25,323 nt of DNA from CAZJYI01 sp964550025 (GCA_964550025.1 CAZJYI010000153.1:1-25323), one strand, 5' to 3'; positions 1 through 7,893 are shown, counted from the first letter of the stretch. Notes: generated by a model not told the origin, from the letters alone. Translations and numbers: made by a program.

Positions 1-352
1 AGAATCCCCTCTCGTCTCTGAAATGCTCTTCCGTGGCGTCGGGCGGCATCGGCTCGTATGACCAGCCACACTTGCTGCACGCGCTTTTGTCCGGTGGGAT
101 CGTTTCTCCGCAGGAGGGGCACTCAATGCTCTCCGCCGCGGCCACATCTGAATGAGAATCGACATCCAGAAACCACTCCAGGCGGCCACATGATCGACAC
201 ACAAAGACATCGGCCTCAGCGTTGAGCCAGTCCAGGCCCAGGAAGGTCAGGAACGAGGTATTGAGCTGCACCTGCCGGGTAGCGAATTGTGTTCCACCGC
301 AGTGACCGCATTGCAGGGGCTTGCCACGAATCTGGATTTGGTCAACGTTCAT
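1..352 (-). CDS. Zinc-ribbon protein, C-terminus cut by the window edge
   Basis: An open frame of at least 117 codons runs off the left edge. It starts at an ATG at 352 with AAGGAG nine bases upstream. Two cysteine quartets are visible: C15-x2-C18 with C52-x2-C55, and C78-x2-C81 with C92-x2-C95 (the latter reads CPSCGE then CSKCGW). The first quartet, with about 33 residues between knuckles and the pattern VCRSCGRLEWF, resembles the small nucleic-acid-binding zinc-ribbon family of COG3478/DUF2082; the second looks like a generic double zinc ribbon. No signal peptide or membrane segment is seen, so it is probably cytoplasmic. What it binds cannot be told, and the missing C-terminus may hold another domain. 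Confidence 0.75.
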   Translation of the reverse strand, partial: MNVDQIQIRGKPLQCGHCGGTQFATRQVQLNTSFLTFLGLDWLNAEADVFVCRSCGRLEWFLDVDSHSDVAAAESIECPSCGETIPPDKSACSKCGWSYEPMPPDATEEHFRDERGF

Positions 353-414
353 CGTAGGGCTCTCCTTCCGCGTCTCAAGTCGTCGCTTCCTGGCCTGGTC
401 CTCGCCCGTTCCCC

Positions 415-482
415 GTAGGTCCGATTTGCAATCGGACCATTCTCCATCCCGCGGGGATGGTCCCAGTACAACTGGGACCTAC
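415..482. repeat. Three tandem hairpins, the outer two flanked by GTAG/CTAC (REP-like)
   Basis: Three consecutive palindromes fill this gap. The first (418-438) has arms GGTCCGATT and AATCGGACC with loop TGC and is preceded by GTAG at 415-418. The second (444-460) is CCATCCC-GCG-GGGATGG. The third (459-479) has arms GGTCCCAGT and ACTGGGACC with loop ACA and is followed by CTAC at 479-482. The outer two point their GTAG feet away from each other, like an inverted REP pair around a central hairpin. No U-tract follows, so a simple terminator is unlikely. The central hairpin recurs at 9285-9301. Confidence 0.8.
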
Positions 483-516
483 TACTTCCGCGAGCGCTGC
501 AGCAACACCTCCTCCA

Positions 517-1227
517 TCACTCATCATCCTTCGCGCCGATCAACTCCTCTTCAACAGTGGGCTTGTATCTCAACTCGTCCAGCATCTCCAGGATGGGTTT
601 GAGAGACGGCTTGATTCTCCTCCACTCCGCCTCAATCTGTGTCAGTCTCCGGGTGAGCCTCTCGACCGAGTTGGATAATCCCGCCATCTGCGTCAAGACA
701 GCCCCGTGAGGTAAGAGCTCTGGCGCACGGTCGGAGGGAGATTCGGTGCTCCCGTTCTCTTCCGTCATCCATCCTGCCTCGAACTCCGATGTCAGCCTGA
801 ACACCGATCCGGCAGCGTCGCCCTGTCCATATACAGGTACGAGCCTGCTCTTCTCGTCACGTTTCAGAAACAGCAGGTAGCTCGCGGCCCCATCCGTGGA
901 AAACGACACCGTGGCCGGCCCATTGAACCACACGTCGAACTTTCTCGAGTCAAGACGGTAGTGGAACATGGTCACATCCGTTGCATTGGTGTCGCCCTTC
1001 AATACCGCATCGATCCTGAACGTCGTCTCCACTTCGATGGCAGGGTAATCCTCCAGCTTCACGCCCGTCTGAACCATGTTGGTTCCGACGGCGTGCCCGA
1101 TCACGACCATATCGGACTTTCCGACGGCGTCCTTGAAATCCAGTTCCATCCGGTACACGCGCGCAGCGCAGGGAAGCTGAAACGCCAGACAGATGGCAAA
1201 GGCCACGACGTTTCTTGCGTACACCAT
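517..1227 (-). CDS. Secreted protein, possible NTR/TIMP-like beta domain plus C-terminal coiled coil
   Basis: A 236-residue protein. I chose the ATG at 1227 because GGGGAGGGGA lies just upstream and a clear signal peptide follows (MVYARNVVAFAICLAFQLPCA). The frame is open to an ATG at 1266 that lacks a good ribosome site. The middle has the order SDMVVIGHAV, then FRIDAVLKGD, then SYLLFLKRDE. This resembles the beta-strand pattern of secreted OB-fold (NTR/TIMP-like) domains, a weak inference. The last 60 residues are charged and helical (SNSVERLTRRLTQIEAEW), probably a coiled coil. It lies 41 bp after the membrane protein gene at 1269-1973 in the same direction, so the two may be co-transcribed. 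Function unknown. Confidence 0.7.
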   Translation of the reverse strand: MVYARNVVAFAICLAFQLPCAARVYRMELDFKDAVGKSDMVVIGHAVGTNMVQTGVKLEDYPAIEVETTFRIDAVLKGDTNATDVTMFHYRLDSRKFDVWFNGPATVSFSTDGAASYLLFLKRDEKSRLVPVYGQGDAAGSVFRLTSEFEAGWMTEENGSTESPSDRAPELLPHGAVLTQMAGLSNSVERLTRRLTQIEAEWRRIKPSLKPILEMLDELRYKPTVEEELIGAKDDE

Positions 1228-1268
1228 TCTCCCCTCCCCGCTCCAAGATCGTGCTTTTCGGAACATGG

Positions 1269-1973
1269 TTATTGTCTCACATCCGAGGCGAGCACGACGA
1301 GACAGTATTCTACCTCTTCGTCGTCGGAGTTGTTGACCACGTCTGCGTAGGACAAGCTCTCCGCTTCACCCCCAGCCTTCAACCGGACTCTCCCTCTCGA
1401 GAGTGATGGTGTCGTCTCCGCGCCGCACCAGACCGATTGTCCTTCGAGTTCCACGAACCACTGCATGGCCAGGATCTTCGAATCGTTCGGGTTCCGAACA
1501 TAGGCGCCGATCACGCCTGATGTGCGGCCTTGTTGGAGGTTTTCCAGGACCGGCTCCAGATCCTGCTGACACGTGCAAACGCTGGCCGCCTGACGGAGAC
1601 ATGCAATCTGCTCTGCAAAACGCGTCTCGAATCGCGACAGACTGCGCTGCTGTCTGTGAGAAAGGTGCTTACGCAGTTGAACGCCAAGGCCCGCGGCAAT
1701 GAGACCGTGGATGAAAGCTGAGGGCACAAGTCCCACCAGGACCAGCGCCATCGGTTCAGGGAAGAGTCCCCTCAAATGATCATCACCGCCAAACACCATG
1801 CCCATTGTCATCAGCGCAACGACGTAGACGCACTCCAGGCATGATGCCACAAACGCACTCAACCAGAATCCCCGCCCGCGCAACGCGCACACGAAACCCG
1901 CGCTCAGAACGAGAACGAAACCAAGCACCTGCGCTGTCAGAACAGCCACTCTCATTGCACAACCACTATTCAT
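1269..1973 (-). CDS. Integral membrane protein with cytoplasmic or periplasmic C-terminal domain
   Basis: A 234-residue protein with about three hydrophobic helices in the first 100 residues (for example VAVLTAQVLGFVLVLSAGFV, then VYVVALMTMGMVF, then MALVLVGLVPSAFIHGLIAA). A soluble part of about 130 residues follows, with a helical segment and then a strand-rich tail (WFVELEGQSVWCGA). Its start codon overlaps the stop of the LysM gene by 8 bp, so translation is probably coupled; an alternative ATG lies at 1955. I do not recognise the family. The pairing with a LysM protein and a secreted protein hints at an envelope role, by context only. Confidence 0.7.
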   Translation of the reverse strand: MNSGCAMRVAVLTAQVLGFVLVLSAGFVCALRGRGFWLSAFVASCLECVYVVALMTMGMVFGGDDHLRGLFPEPMALVLVGLVPSAFIHGLIAAGLGVQLRKHLSHRQQRSLSRFETRFAEQIACLRQAASVCTCQQDLEPVLENLQQGRTSGVIGAYVRNPNDSKILAMQWFVELEGQSVWCGAETTPSLSRGRVRLKAGGEAESLSYADVVNNSDDEEVEYCLVVLASDVRQ

Positions 1974-2592
1974 CTGTCTGGCCCGTGGCTCTGTTCAGTG
2001 GGATCCTTATCGTGTCACCGACACGCACTTCGTCCGAGGTCATACCGTTTGCCGCCCTGAGATCCCGCAGACTGACGTTCCACCAGAGTGCGATGGAAAA
2101 GAGATCTTCTCCCTCCTTCACGGTGTGAAGCATCGGCGCAGACGGGCTGTCAGCAGGAGGTAGCGCGGGGTGCGTCCCATCGTCGAGGACCATGACACTG
2201 TTGGCTTCGGTAGCATCGAGGTGCCTGGCGTCACGGCCCTGTTCCGAATCCAGGATGGTCGTCAACATTGTCATCTTGCGATTCAGATCACGGGTCGCTT
2301 CCGGTGTGTTTCTGCCCATGTCCAGCCAACTGATCCGAAGCGTCTTCCCGTCTGCCAGCGTCGCATCAATGTGCGACGCGGACACTGCATCGACCTGCTT
2401 GACGGCGATTCCACGTGCTTCCGCCGATCGTCTGAATTGCTCCGTGGTCGTCACCACGTCAGTTCCCGGAGCGGCATTGGATCCCCCGGACGGCTCCCCC
2501 CGCCGGCAACCATCGCTCAATGGAATCAACAGCATGAACAGGACTGCAGCAACGATCGCCGCAGTCCATTGGTTTCCATCTCGCTTCGTCAT
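1966..2592 (-). CDS. LysM domain protein with N-terminal membrane anchor or lipoprotein signal
   Basis: A 208-residue protein. Residues about 10-28 form a hydrophobic signal ending in PLSDGC, an imperfect lipobox (Asp at -2), so it may be a lipoprotein or simply anchored. The C-terminal 50 residues read as one LysM module: HTVKEGEDLFSIALWWNVS, then LRDLRAANGM, then VRVGDTIRIP. LysM modules bind N-acetylglucosamine chains such as peptidoglycan, so the protein probably sits at the cell wall. The middle region has no recognised domain. It overlaps the downstream membrane protein gene by 8 bp. Confidence 0.85.
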   Translation of the reverse strand: MTKRDGNQWTAAIVAAVLFMLLIPLSDGCRRGEPSGGSNAAPGTDVVTTTEQFRRSAEARGIAVKQVDAVSASHIDATLADGKTLRISWLDMGRNTPEATRDLNRKMTMLTTILDSEQGRDARHLDATEANSVMVLDDGTHPALPPADSPSAPMLHTVKEGEDLFSIALWWNVSLRDLRAANGMTSDEVRVGDTIRIPLNRATGQTDE

Positions 2593-2630
2593 GTGAGCTT
2601 ACTCCTCAACGTGTGTTGACAGGAATGGCA

Positions 2631-2882
2631 CTATTTCAGCGGCGTCTTCGGTATGCACTCCTCGGCGAACGCCGCGGCGACAAAGAAGCCCATTCCGTTG
2701 TGCGGATTGCAGCCAAATGAGATGGGGAGGGCAAAGGGTTCAGCAGCTACGGCATATGCGAAAGGCGTTGCATCCAGAACCCGTTCCGCCTGCTCTGCCT
2801 CCTCCCTCGTGGCCGCGAGATAGACCCGCTCGACCTCCTGCCCGGCAAAGTGCTCAATGCGAACCTTCATTCGAACACTCAT
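2631..2882 (-). CDS. Small orphan protein
   Basis: An 83-residue frame with no signal peptide or transmembrane helix. A second ATG at 2870 with GGATGAG upstream could be the true start, giving 79 residues. The first half (VERVYLAATREEAEQAERVL) has a strand-helix look reminiscent of small DUF2007-like ferredoxin-fold proteins, but the match is too weak to call. A Gly/Asn/His-rich stretch follows (GCNPHNGMGFF). It lies 38 bp downstream of nothing but the end of the LysM gene start region and 44 bp from the stop of the nuclease-like gene, so it fits the same transcription unit. Confidence 0.55.
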   Translation of the reverse strand: MSVRMKVRIEHFAGQEVERVYLAATREEAEQAERVLDATPFAYAVAAEPFALPISFGCNPHNGMGFFVAAAFAEECIPKTPLK

Positions 2883-2926
2883 CCAGCTCTTGCCAGAGAG
2901 ACAAGGACAACCGCTGACTCACACCA

Positions 2927-4036
2927 TCAGGCCTGAGGACGACCACCGGCAGTCAAGCGATGTAGCAACGCACCCACAGTGCTCGCGATCTTGAGGATGC
3001 CCCACACTCCCAACAAGGAGACCGGGAGTCCATGCCACGACCGGAAATGTACGTACTGGTGCAGCAGTGTCGCAGCAAGAACTGCTACTACAGCGACAAC
3101 GAGCTGGAGACACAGAGACTCGACACGTCTCGGCCTGTGACGCTGACGTGCCCACCCCGAATGCCCCTGAAACACCAGGAGGCCGAGGAAGAAAACACCG
3201 CCCACGGCTGCTACGGCACGCATTGCGGCGTCCAAATCCTGAATGGTACGGGCCAGACATGCCAGCGCGAGGCAGACGCACGAAAAGACGGCGAGTGATA
3301 CCAGTGGTAGGCGACCCACCCCCTCCGTCAGGTGCTTTGATGTGACCGCCTCCTCGCCTTCTCTGTCAGGGACAACTCTGGCCCACCCCCGGAACTCGTT
3401 TCCCTCGCCTGGCGCAATAGTGAACATGGTGATGTCGCTGCGCGACACCAGGGCCTCAAGCGGCATCGGAACATCAGCAAAGACGTTGTGATACAAGTCC
3501 AGATGGAGCCGTTCATCCGGACTCGTTTCTCGCAGAACGCCTACAGCGCTGATGTACGTGTGACAATCTGGCCGCAACTTCTTTCCTTTTCCAAACCTGT
3601 GTTTGCCGAATCGGACTGGCTCGCCGAGTTTATCAGGAACATGGAGGTCTATCGTTTCCCACCCGTACATTGCGACTTCGATCTCGTAGGGAGAGATCCC
3701 TCTGATCGGGATTGGTCTGGCATCGTAGAGCACCAAGACAGCCGGACACCTTTCTGCGGCCAGTCGTTCAAGCTGTCGCTTGGCACCGTCAATCTTGTAT
3801 CGAACGCGGTTACCCACCCTGGTGGAGCCCCACACCGCGCCTTGCTTCTCCTCCAGATCACGAATTGCTTGCTTCTCTTCCTCGTTGGGGGTGAACTCCT
3901 TGATCTCCACTATGATGTTCAGTCCACCTAGATCGACAGCATAGTCCGGGGTCTTGCTACCGTCGGGCGACAGCCGTGAGAAGGGAATGCCGTTGTCTCG
4001 GCAGAATTTCTCGAAGAGCCTCTCAGATGTCGTCAT
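2927..4036 (-). CDS. PD-(D/E)XK nuclease-fold protein with a four-helix membrane tail
   Basis: A 369-residue protein in two parts. Residues 1-60 carry a restriction-endonuclease-fold signature: acidic helix SERLFEKFC (E5, E9), then TPDY with D31, then IIVEIKEF with E44 and K46, the classic D...ExK site. Further conserved-looking patches include AVLVLYDARP and LDLYHNVFADVPMPLEAL. From about residue 243 there are four hydrophobic helices (roughly 243-264, 270-292, 308-329, 337-358) separated by an Arg-rich loop. Known biology: this fold usually cuts DNA or RNA. Inference: a membrane-tethered nuclease or a repurposed fold. It lies 85 bp downstream of a second protein of the same fold. Confidence 0.8.
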   Translation of the reverse strand: MTTSERLFEKFCRDNGIPFSRLSPDGSKTPDYAVDLGGLNIIVEIKEFTPNEEEKQAIRDLEEKQGAVWGSTRVGNRVRYKIDGAKRQLERLAAERCPAVLVLYDARPIPIRGISPYEIEVAMYGWETIDLHVPDKLGEPVRFGKHRFGKGKKLRPDCHTYISAVGVLRETSPDERLHLDLYHNVFADVPMPLEALVSRSDITMFTIAPGEGNEFRGWARVVPDREGEEAVTSKHLTEGVGRLPLVSLAVFSCVCLALACLARTIQDLDAAMRAVAAVGGVFFLGLLVFQGHSGWARQRHRPRRVESLCLQLVVAVVAVLAATLLHQYVHFRSWHGLPVSLLGVWGILKIASTVGALLHRLTAGGRPQA

Positions 4037-4121
4037 TTCTCAATGCAAACGGTCTTGTTCGGGAATTCGCACGATCCAGTCTGCGAGCCTCCACACGTCG
4101 GCCAGCGGCCCAGTTCCCGTT

Positions 4122-4619
4122 CTAGGCCCACTCCCAGTTTGTCGTGCAGAACGACATTCGCACATGTTTGACTTCGGGGTCTCTGTCATATTGTTCGGTG
4201 TACTTCCTCCCCATCTTCCAATCGTCAAGTGCGCGCCCTTTCTTTGACCGGTACTTACGATCATAGTTTGCCAGACTCGTGAGATAGAGGTCCGCTGACT
4301 CCAGAGTTTCCACATACACGACCAGATACGGTTCGCACGAAAACGCAGTGCAAGCGTCGAGCAGTTTCTGGCGGTCGTTCTTGCCCTTCTGGTACGAGAG
4401 TATGTTCACGTGAGTGCTCTCTTTGCCAACCGTCCTGGTCCGCGACTTCACGCTGATTCCGAGCCGCTTCTTCGTTGCCGGATGGTAGGCGATGACGTCC
4501 AGACCTGTATGGTCAACAAGGCATACCTCAAACCCCGAACGGGATAGCCAGTTGAGAAGAACGTGTTCGCCGAACTCACCGATTATCTTCTGATGCCGTG
4601 TGCTCTTTTGAATGTCCAT
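4122..4619 (-). CDS. PD-(D/E)XK-like protein with ISVKSRT motif
   Basis: A 165-residue protein. The ATG at 4619 has GGAAGG eight bases upstream, so I prefer it to a TTG at 4685 that adds 22 residues. Acidic helix GEFGEHVLLNWL (E15, E18), HTGLDVIAY (D41) and LGISVKSRT (K58) follow the order of a PD-(D/E)XK core, but the usual Glu two residues before the Lys is Ser56. The C-terminal part (MGRKYTEQYDRDPEVK) looks like a conserved signature of an uncharacterised bacterial family I have seen with the same GISVKSRTR motif; that is recollection, not a search. It may be a nuclease or an inactive nucleic-acid-binding relative. Confidence 0.75.
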   Translation of the reverse strand: MDIQKSTRHQKIIGEFGEHVLLNWLSRSGFEVCLVDHTGLDVIAYHPATKKRLGISVKSRTRTVGKESTHVNILSYQKGKNDRQKLLDACTAFSCEPYLVVYVETLESADLYLTSLANYDRKYRSKKGRALDDWKMGRKYTEQYDRDPEVKHVRMSFCTTNWEWA

Positions 4620-4832
4620 CGTCTGCCTTCCCGCTAATGTCGTACCCAACTCGTTGAAGAGGGTGTGCCCGCACACCAGCGTCAATCGTGTAGTCTCTGC
4701 CCGTTCCTCTCGCTCACTCGTTCTTGTAGCGCGTACTTGTCATGGCTTCTTGCCCACAAGAACGCCTTTCGGACTCACCCGACCGTCTTCTGATTCCGCG
4801 GTGGGAGGATGCCCTGCTTGCGCCGCGTTCTA

Positions 4833-5036
4833 CTACTCTTGCTGCTCGCGGCTTCTGTGGCGCGGCCCTTCCGGCATCAACATGCGTGCAACCGTGAAGA
4901 GAATGAACACAGCGGCGAATCCTCCCAGGAGTCCAAACAGGAATCCGATCTTCCCGTACTCCGCCCCAGCCCAGAACCCGGCCCCGAGACCGATACTCAC
5001 CGCTATGGCGATGAAAACTGTGTCCGAGTAGTTCAT
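4833..5036 (-). CDS. Small two-helix membrane protein
   Basis: A 67-residue protein with AGAGGA six bases before its ATG. Two hydrophobic helices (VFIAIAVSIGLGAGFWAGA and IGFLFGLLGGFAAVFILFTV) are joined by a short EYGK turn. The tail is basic (PRHRSREQQE) and should face the cytoplasm. The Gly-rich helices suggest tight packing. No family recognised. About 210 bp follow to the next start at 4619; I see no convincing gene there, only two mini-frames of about ten codons. Confidence 0.65.
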   Translation of the reverse strand: MNYSDTVFIAIAVSIGLGAGFWAGAEYGKIGFLFGLLGGFAAVFILFTVARMLMPEGPRHRSREQQE

Positions 5037-5097
5037 TCGATCCTCTTCTGCCGCAGCACATCCAGCATCCGCTCAGTTGCCTCATCGGGTCTGCGTA

Positions 5098-5341
5098 TCA
5101 GTCCGACATATAGAGATAGAACCGCTCTCTCTTCAGGTCCACCCACATGGTCGGATATGACGGGTGGTCTCCCGTCCTGAACTCCACTCCATCCTCTATT
5201 GCTTCCAGATCAAACCAACTCAGCTCCTTCACGTGGTACGCGCGCTGAAAGAGCTCCCGATCGAACTCCGCCTGCGTAACCGACGATGTGACGACACCAG
5301 CATCCGGAAGAACGGCCCTGTCTTCTCTCTCGGTGTCTCAT
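5098..5341 (-). pseudogene. Short gene with an apparent frameshift after the start
   Basis: The frame ending at 5098 reads well as protein for about 60 codons (EFDRELFQRAYHVKELSWFD, then TMWVDLKRERFYLYMSD), rich in charged and aromatic residues. It has no ATG, GTG or TTG before codon 30 and is closed upstream by a TGA at 5338-5340. An ATG at 5341, just after the preceding gene's stop, lies in another frame and would join it after a one-base shift near the GAGAGAG run at about 5324-5330. So it is a decayed gene, a sequencing error, or a gene with an unusual start. It sits between two membrane protein genes in the same direction. Function unknown. Confidence 0.5.
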
Positions 5342-5360
5342 TCATCTCATTTCACCGCAT

Positions 5361-5831
5361 TCACGCCGACGGTTCGCCTGGCGACGCGCCCGGGGCCGCT
5401 TCAGGCGATACCTGTCGAACCCTTCGGTCTCTCCTCTTCATTCCAATGCCAAGAAGTTGTCCCAGTGCGTAGATGACCATGATCAAGCCTGCGAGGACAA
5501 GAATGTCTCCGATGATCTCTTCTTCGAATTCCCACACAACCGTGGGAATGTGGCGCGACAGGGCAATAAGGCCGAGTCCGGCTGCGAGTCGGATGAGCGC
5601 GCTACGAAGAGGGATGTCGTGCAGGCGAGAGGATCTCGAGCCGCGCCACGCGATCTCGCCTACAAACCAGACTTTCAGGGGTAGGCACAATCCAAGAAGG
5701 AGAGCAATCAGCAGGGAGAGCCACACCGGGTCTTGCGAATGCCGCATTGATAGAACGAGGGGGCCAATCGCTATGGCGCTGATCACCAATGCGGTCAGCC
5801 AGTACCGCTTGAATGTGAATGGTGATTTCAT
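5361..5831 (-). CDS. Four-helix membrane protein
   Basis: A 156-residue protein with four likely transmembrane helices at about residues 11-28, 36-56, 77-95 and 108-130. An Arg-rich segment lies between helices two and three (WRGSRSSRLHD), and the C-terminal tail is basic then Pro/Ala-rich (KRRDRRVRQVSPEAAPG). No strong Shine-Dalgarno site is seen. No catalytic motif or known family was recognised. Confidence 0.65.
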   Translation of the reverse strand: MKSPFTFKRYWLTALVISAIAIGPLVLSMRHSQDPVWLSLLIALLLGLCLPLKVWFVGEIAWRGSRSSRLHDIPLRSALIRLAAGLGLIALSRHIPTVVWEFEEEIIGDILVLAGLIMVIYALGQLLGIGMKRRDRRVRQVSPEAAPGASPGEPSA

Positions 5832-5927
5832 CTAATGGGATTGTCGTGGGTAGTGATCAAGCAGGCAGCCTATCCGGTTTCTCTACAGTCCCAGCATTTC
5901 CCTCAGGAAATCCCAGCTCACCCTTGT

Positions 5928-6166
5928 TCACGGGAATCGCATTGTCAGATGCAACCAGAACCCGATGAGCCGTTCGTAACGCCTCTTCATCGCAGCCACA
6001 AACGGTTCTCCTCCGATCAGGGATCGCACCAGGAAGAGCGGCGTCAGAGTGAAAGGAAAATGGGAAGCACGACCATCCAGAAGAGGAATCCGAACAGGAA
6101 GTACACAATCCAGAAGAGGACCTCACCCGCAACCCAGAGAAGAACTTCCGCAAGCGCTCCCGTCAT
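5928..6166 (-). pseudogene. Small membrane protein gene with a frameshift
   Basis: The ATG at 6166 follows GGGAG by five bases and opens 40 codons of very hydrophobic sequence (LLWVAGEVLFWIVYFLFGFL) ending at a TGA near 6045. Immediately afterwards a different frame continues with protein-like sequence (TPLFLVRSLIGGEPFVAAMK, then RRYERLIGFWLHLTMRFP) to a stop at 5928. The span is 239 bases, one short of a whole number of codons, so a single-base loss explains it. Either the gene is broken, or the assembly has an error, or the 40-residue peptide stands alone. Confidence 0.5.
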
Positions 6167-6221
6167 TGCATCTCCCGGGTCCTGCGTGCTGTCGGCGAGT
6201 TCGTAGCCATGTGCACTCCAT

Positions 6222-6246
6222 GTAGCGGAACGCGCCAAGCGTTCCG
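6222..6246. repeat. GTAG-flanked hairpin (REP-like), GCCAA-loop type
   Basis: GTAG at 6222-6225 is followed by the stem CGGAACGC, loop GCCAA and stem GCGTTCCG. The copy at 9801-9825 has the same plan on the opposite strand (GTAG, CGGAAGAC, GCCAA, GTCTTCCG): the loop is kept and the stem has changed in compensating pairs. Confidence 0.75.
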
Positions 6247-6299
6247 TTCCCACCGGCACTTGACGACACGAGGCGCTTCCATATCTCTCGCTGCCAATG

Positions 6300-6737
6300 T
6301 CACTCCTCAGGCGCGGTTGATGGCTCCGTTCGGTCGTCGATCATTTTCCTGATCCGTTCAGCCAGTTGTCTCTCGACCTCGTCGGCTTCATCATCCCCAA
6401 TCTTGAGTCGGTACAGCACGGGCTCCCCCTCCGGCACCGAATGGGCTACGACAATTTCTTCTCCGTACCTTCTGTAGGAGAACGGGCCGGTCTTCTGATC
6501 GAGGAACGAAAGGAAGGCGTCTACCGAGATTGGTTCGAGTGATGCCAGCCGTTCCGGCAACCGAAGCTCGAACTCGCGTCGCTGCTGAAGACGAGCTTTC
6601 ATGTGGGGGAAGGAGACAACGGCACCGAGCAATGCCAGCAAGGCAAGGAAACTGAACCATGCGCGCAAGTTTCCGTGACCCAGCATTTTGACCTGCTCCC
6701 GCAGTGTTCTTAGGCTTGCCGCGCTCCCGAGCATCAT
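6300..6737 (-). CDS. Single-pass membrane protein
   Basis: A 145-residue protein beginning with two ATG codons; AGGAG lies four bases before the first and seven before the second (6734), so the second may be used. One hydrophobic helix spans about residues 26-43 (WFSFLALLALLGAVVSF). A soluble domain of about 100 residues follows, beginning with a basic segment (KARLQQRREFELRLPERL). It contains ISVDAFLSFLDQ and a charged helical tail (EADEVERQLAERIRKMIDDR). No family recognised. Confidence 0.7.
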   Translation of the reverse strand: MMLGSAASLRTLREQVKMLGHGNLRAWFSFLALLALLGAVVSFPHMKARLQQRREFELRLPERLASLEPISVDAFLSFLDQKTGPFSYRRYGEEIVVAHSVPEGEPVLYRLKIGDDEADEVERQLAERIRKMIDDRTEPSTAPEE

Positions 6738-6805
6738 CTGTCTCCTGCCAGCGTCCGCTTCGGACTGTGTCGAGATTCGGTCATTTCATTCTCCGGGCAG
6801 AAGCA

Positions 6806-7387
6806 TCACTCCTCAGGCGGCACCTTCAGGCGGTTGCCTGCAGGAGGCCGTTGGGGCATTCTCTTTAGAAATGTCCTCTCCACTTCCTTGAGAAACGCGT
6901 CCGTGTCACACCGCTGATTTCGGAAAGCACGACCAAGCGGGTCCACGCCTCCAAGTCGCCCCTTTGACCTCTTGAAGAGCGACGAGAGGGAGAACTTGTA
7001 CACCAAGTGGGAAGACGGGCTGCGCATAGGGACAGGAACAGTGCCAGGAATGGTGAAGCTGCTCTTCTCGATCAGGTCACGATGGATCTCAAAATCAAAC
7101 CGCCTGACCGAATCGCCATCCAGGCCGCCTCCAGCGCGGATGAAACCGCGGAAAAGGGCATCACCGTGTTGGTTGCGCAGCGTGAGGTCGAGTTCACTAC
7201 CGGTGATAACACTTCCCTTCTTGAAGTGCAGTGTCAGCAAAATGGTGTTGGCGCTCTCAGTATGCTCGACGATGACCGGGATGTTGTTCAAGTCCGCCTC
7301 TGTGACGGTGTACATCAGCGTGACACCGGAAGCCAGGGACGGCAAGCAAACCGCAAGCAGCAAGGCATGAGGTATTCTCGTCATCAT
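6806..7387 (-). CDS. Secreted protein of unknown function
   Basis: A 193-residue protein with a typical signal peptide (MTRIPHALLLAVCLPSLASG) and likely cleavage near residue 21. The mature part is strand-rich (NTILLTLHFKKGSVITGSEL, then DLTLRNQHGDALFRGFI), suggesting a beta-sandwich that would act in the periplasm or outside. The C-terminal 60 residues are basic and probably disordered (PQRPPAGNRLKVPPEE). Two adjacent ATG codons make the exact start ambiguous by one residue. No catalytic motif seen. Confidence 0.7.
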   Translation of the reverse strand: MMTRIPHALLLAVCLPSLASGVTLMYTVTEADLNNIPVIVEHTESANTILLTLHFKKGSVITGSELDLTLRNQHGDALFRGFIRAGGGLDGDSVRRFDFEIHRDLIEKSSFTIPGTVPVPMRSPSSHLVYKFSLSSLFKRSKGRLGGVDPLGRAFRNQRCDTDAFLKEVERTFLKRMPQRPPAGNRLKVPPEE

Positions 7388-7413
7388 TCGATCCCAACGC
7401 CACTGTTTGCTAT

Positions 7414-7656
7414 TCAGCGTCTTGCGATTCCCGTCGAGATTCTGGCGACTGTGTGTTCCGAGTCCACTTCTATTGTCAACACCCAGTAGCCTTGTCCTCC
7501 TAGGCGGCGGGGCTTTCCATCCTGATAGTACTTGAGAATGAAGCGATCGCTGTAGGGGTTGTAGGTGGTCTTGATATCAGTATCTTCCTTTTGATCGAAG
7601 ACGAAGCCCGACTCGGCCCCCTTCTGTCGGAACCTGATCGCTAGCACTGGGACCAT
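7414..7656 (-). CDS. Small soluble protein, possibly the shifted C-terminal half of its neighbour
   Basis: An 80-residue frame whose sequence is convincingly protein-like (AESGFVFDQKEDTDIK, then NPYSDRFILKYYQDGKPRR, then YWVLTIEVDSEHTVARI). Its ATG at 7656 has no ribosome site and lies inside the end of the upstream membrane protein frame, overlapping it by 80 bp. So large an overlap is rare. A frameshift between about 7656 and 7690 that splits one membrane-anchored protein is as likely as two genes. No domain recognised. Confidence 0.55.
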   Translation of the reverse strand: MVPVLAIRFRQKGAESGFVFDQKEDTDIKTTYNPYSDRFILKYYQDGKPRRLGGQGYWVLTIEVDSEHTVARISTGIARR

Positions 7657-7873
7657 TGGTTTCCGAGGAGGCTGTCGACGGCTTCATGGTGACTGCCCAA
7701 GAGATACAAAGGACCGCGAGAATGGGATAGACGAAAGCACTCAGGCTCGTGTTCAAGGACACAAGTGCCGCATCAAGCGTGACCCAGCGAGATAACACGT
7801 CCACAACCAGGACAATACCGCCTCCAGCCAACAGAATTCGAAATGGCAGCAGGCCTCCTTGTTTCGCTTCCAT
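7577..7873 (-). CDS. Small two-helix membrane protein with doubtful C-terminus
   Basis: The ATG at 7873 has AAGGGAAG just upstream, which decides the start although the frame is open further up (into the lipoprotein gene). Two hydrophobic helices are seen in 98 residues (FRILLAGGGIVLVVDVL and FVYPILAVLCISWAVTM). The last 30 residues (TEGGRVGLRLRSKGRY) look like a shadow of the neighbouring frame rather than real protein, which fits a frameshift near 7656-7690. Confidence 0.55.
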   Translation of the reverse strand: MEAKQGGLLPFRILLAGGGIVLVVDVLSRWVTLDAALVSLNTSLSAFVYPILAVLCISWAVTMKPSTASSETNGPSASDQVPTEGGRVGLRLRSKGRY

Positions 7874-7893
7874 GCTCTTCCCTTCGCAGGACG

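Noticed and set aside
2927..4619. A classical type II restriction-modification pair
   Set aside because: No methyltransferase motifs are present in either protein or in any neighbour.
6226..6246. Rho-independent terminator
   Set aside because: No run of T follows the hairpin on either strand; the GTAG foot fits a REP-like element better.
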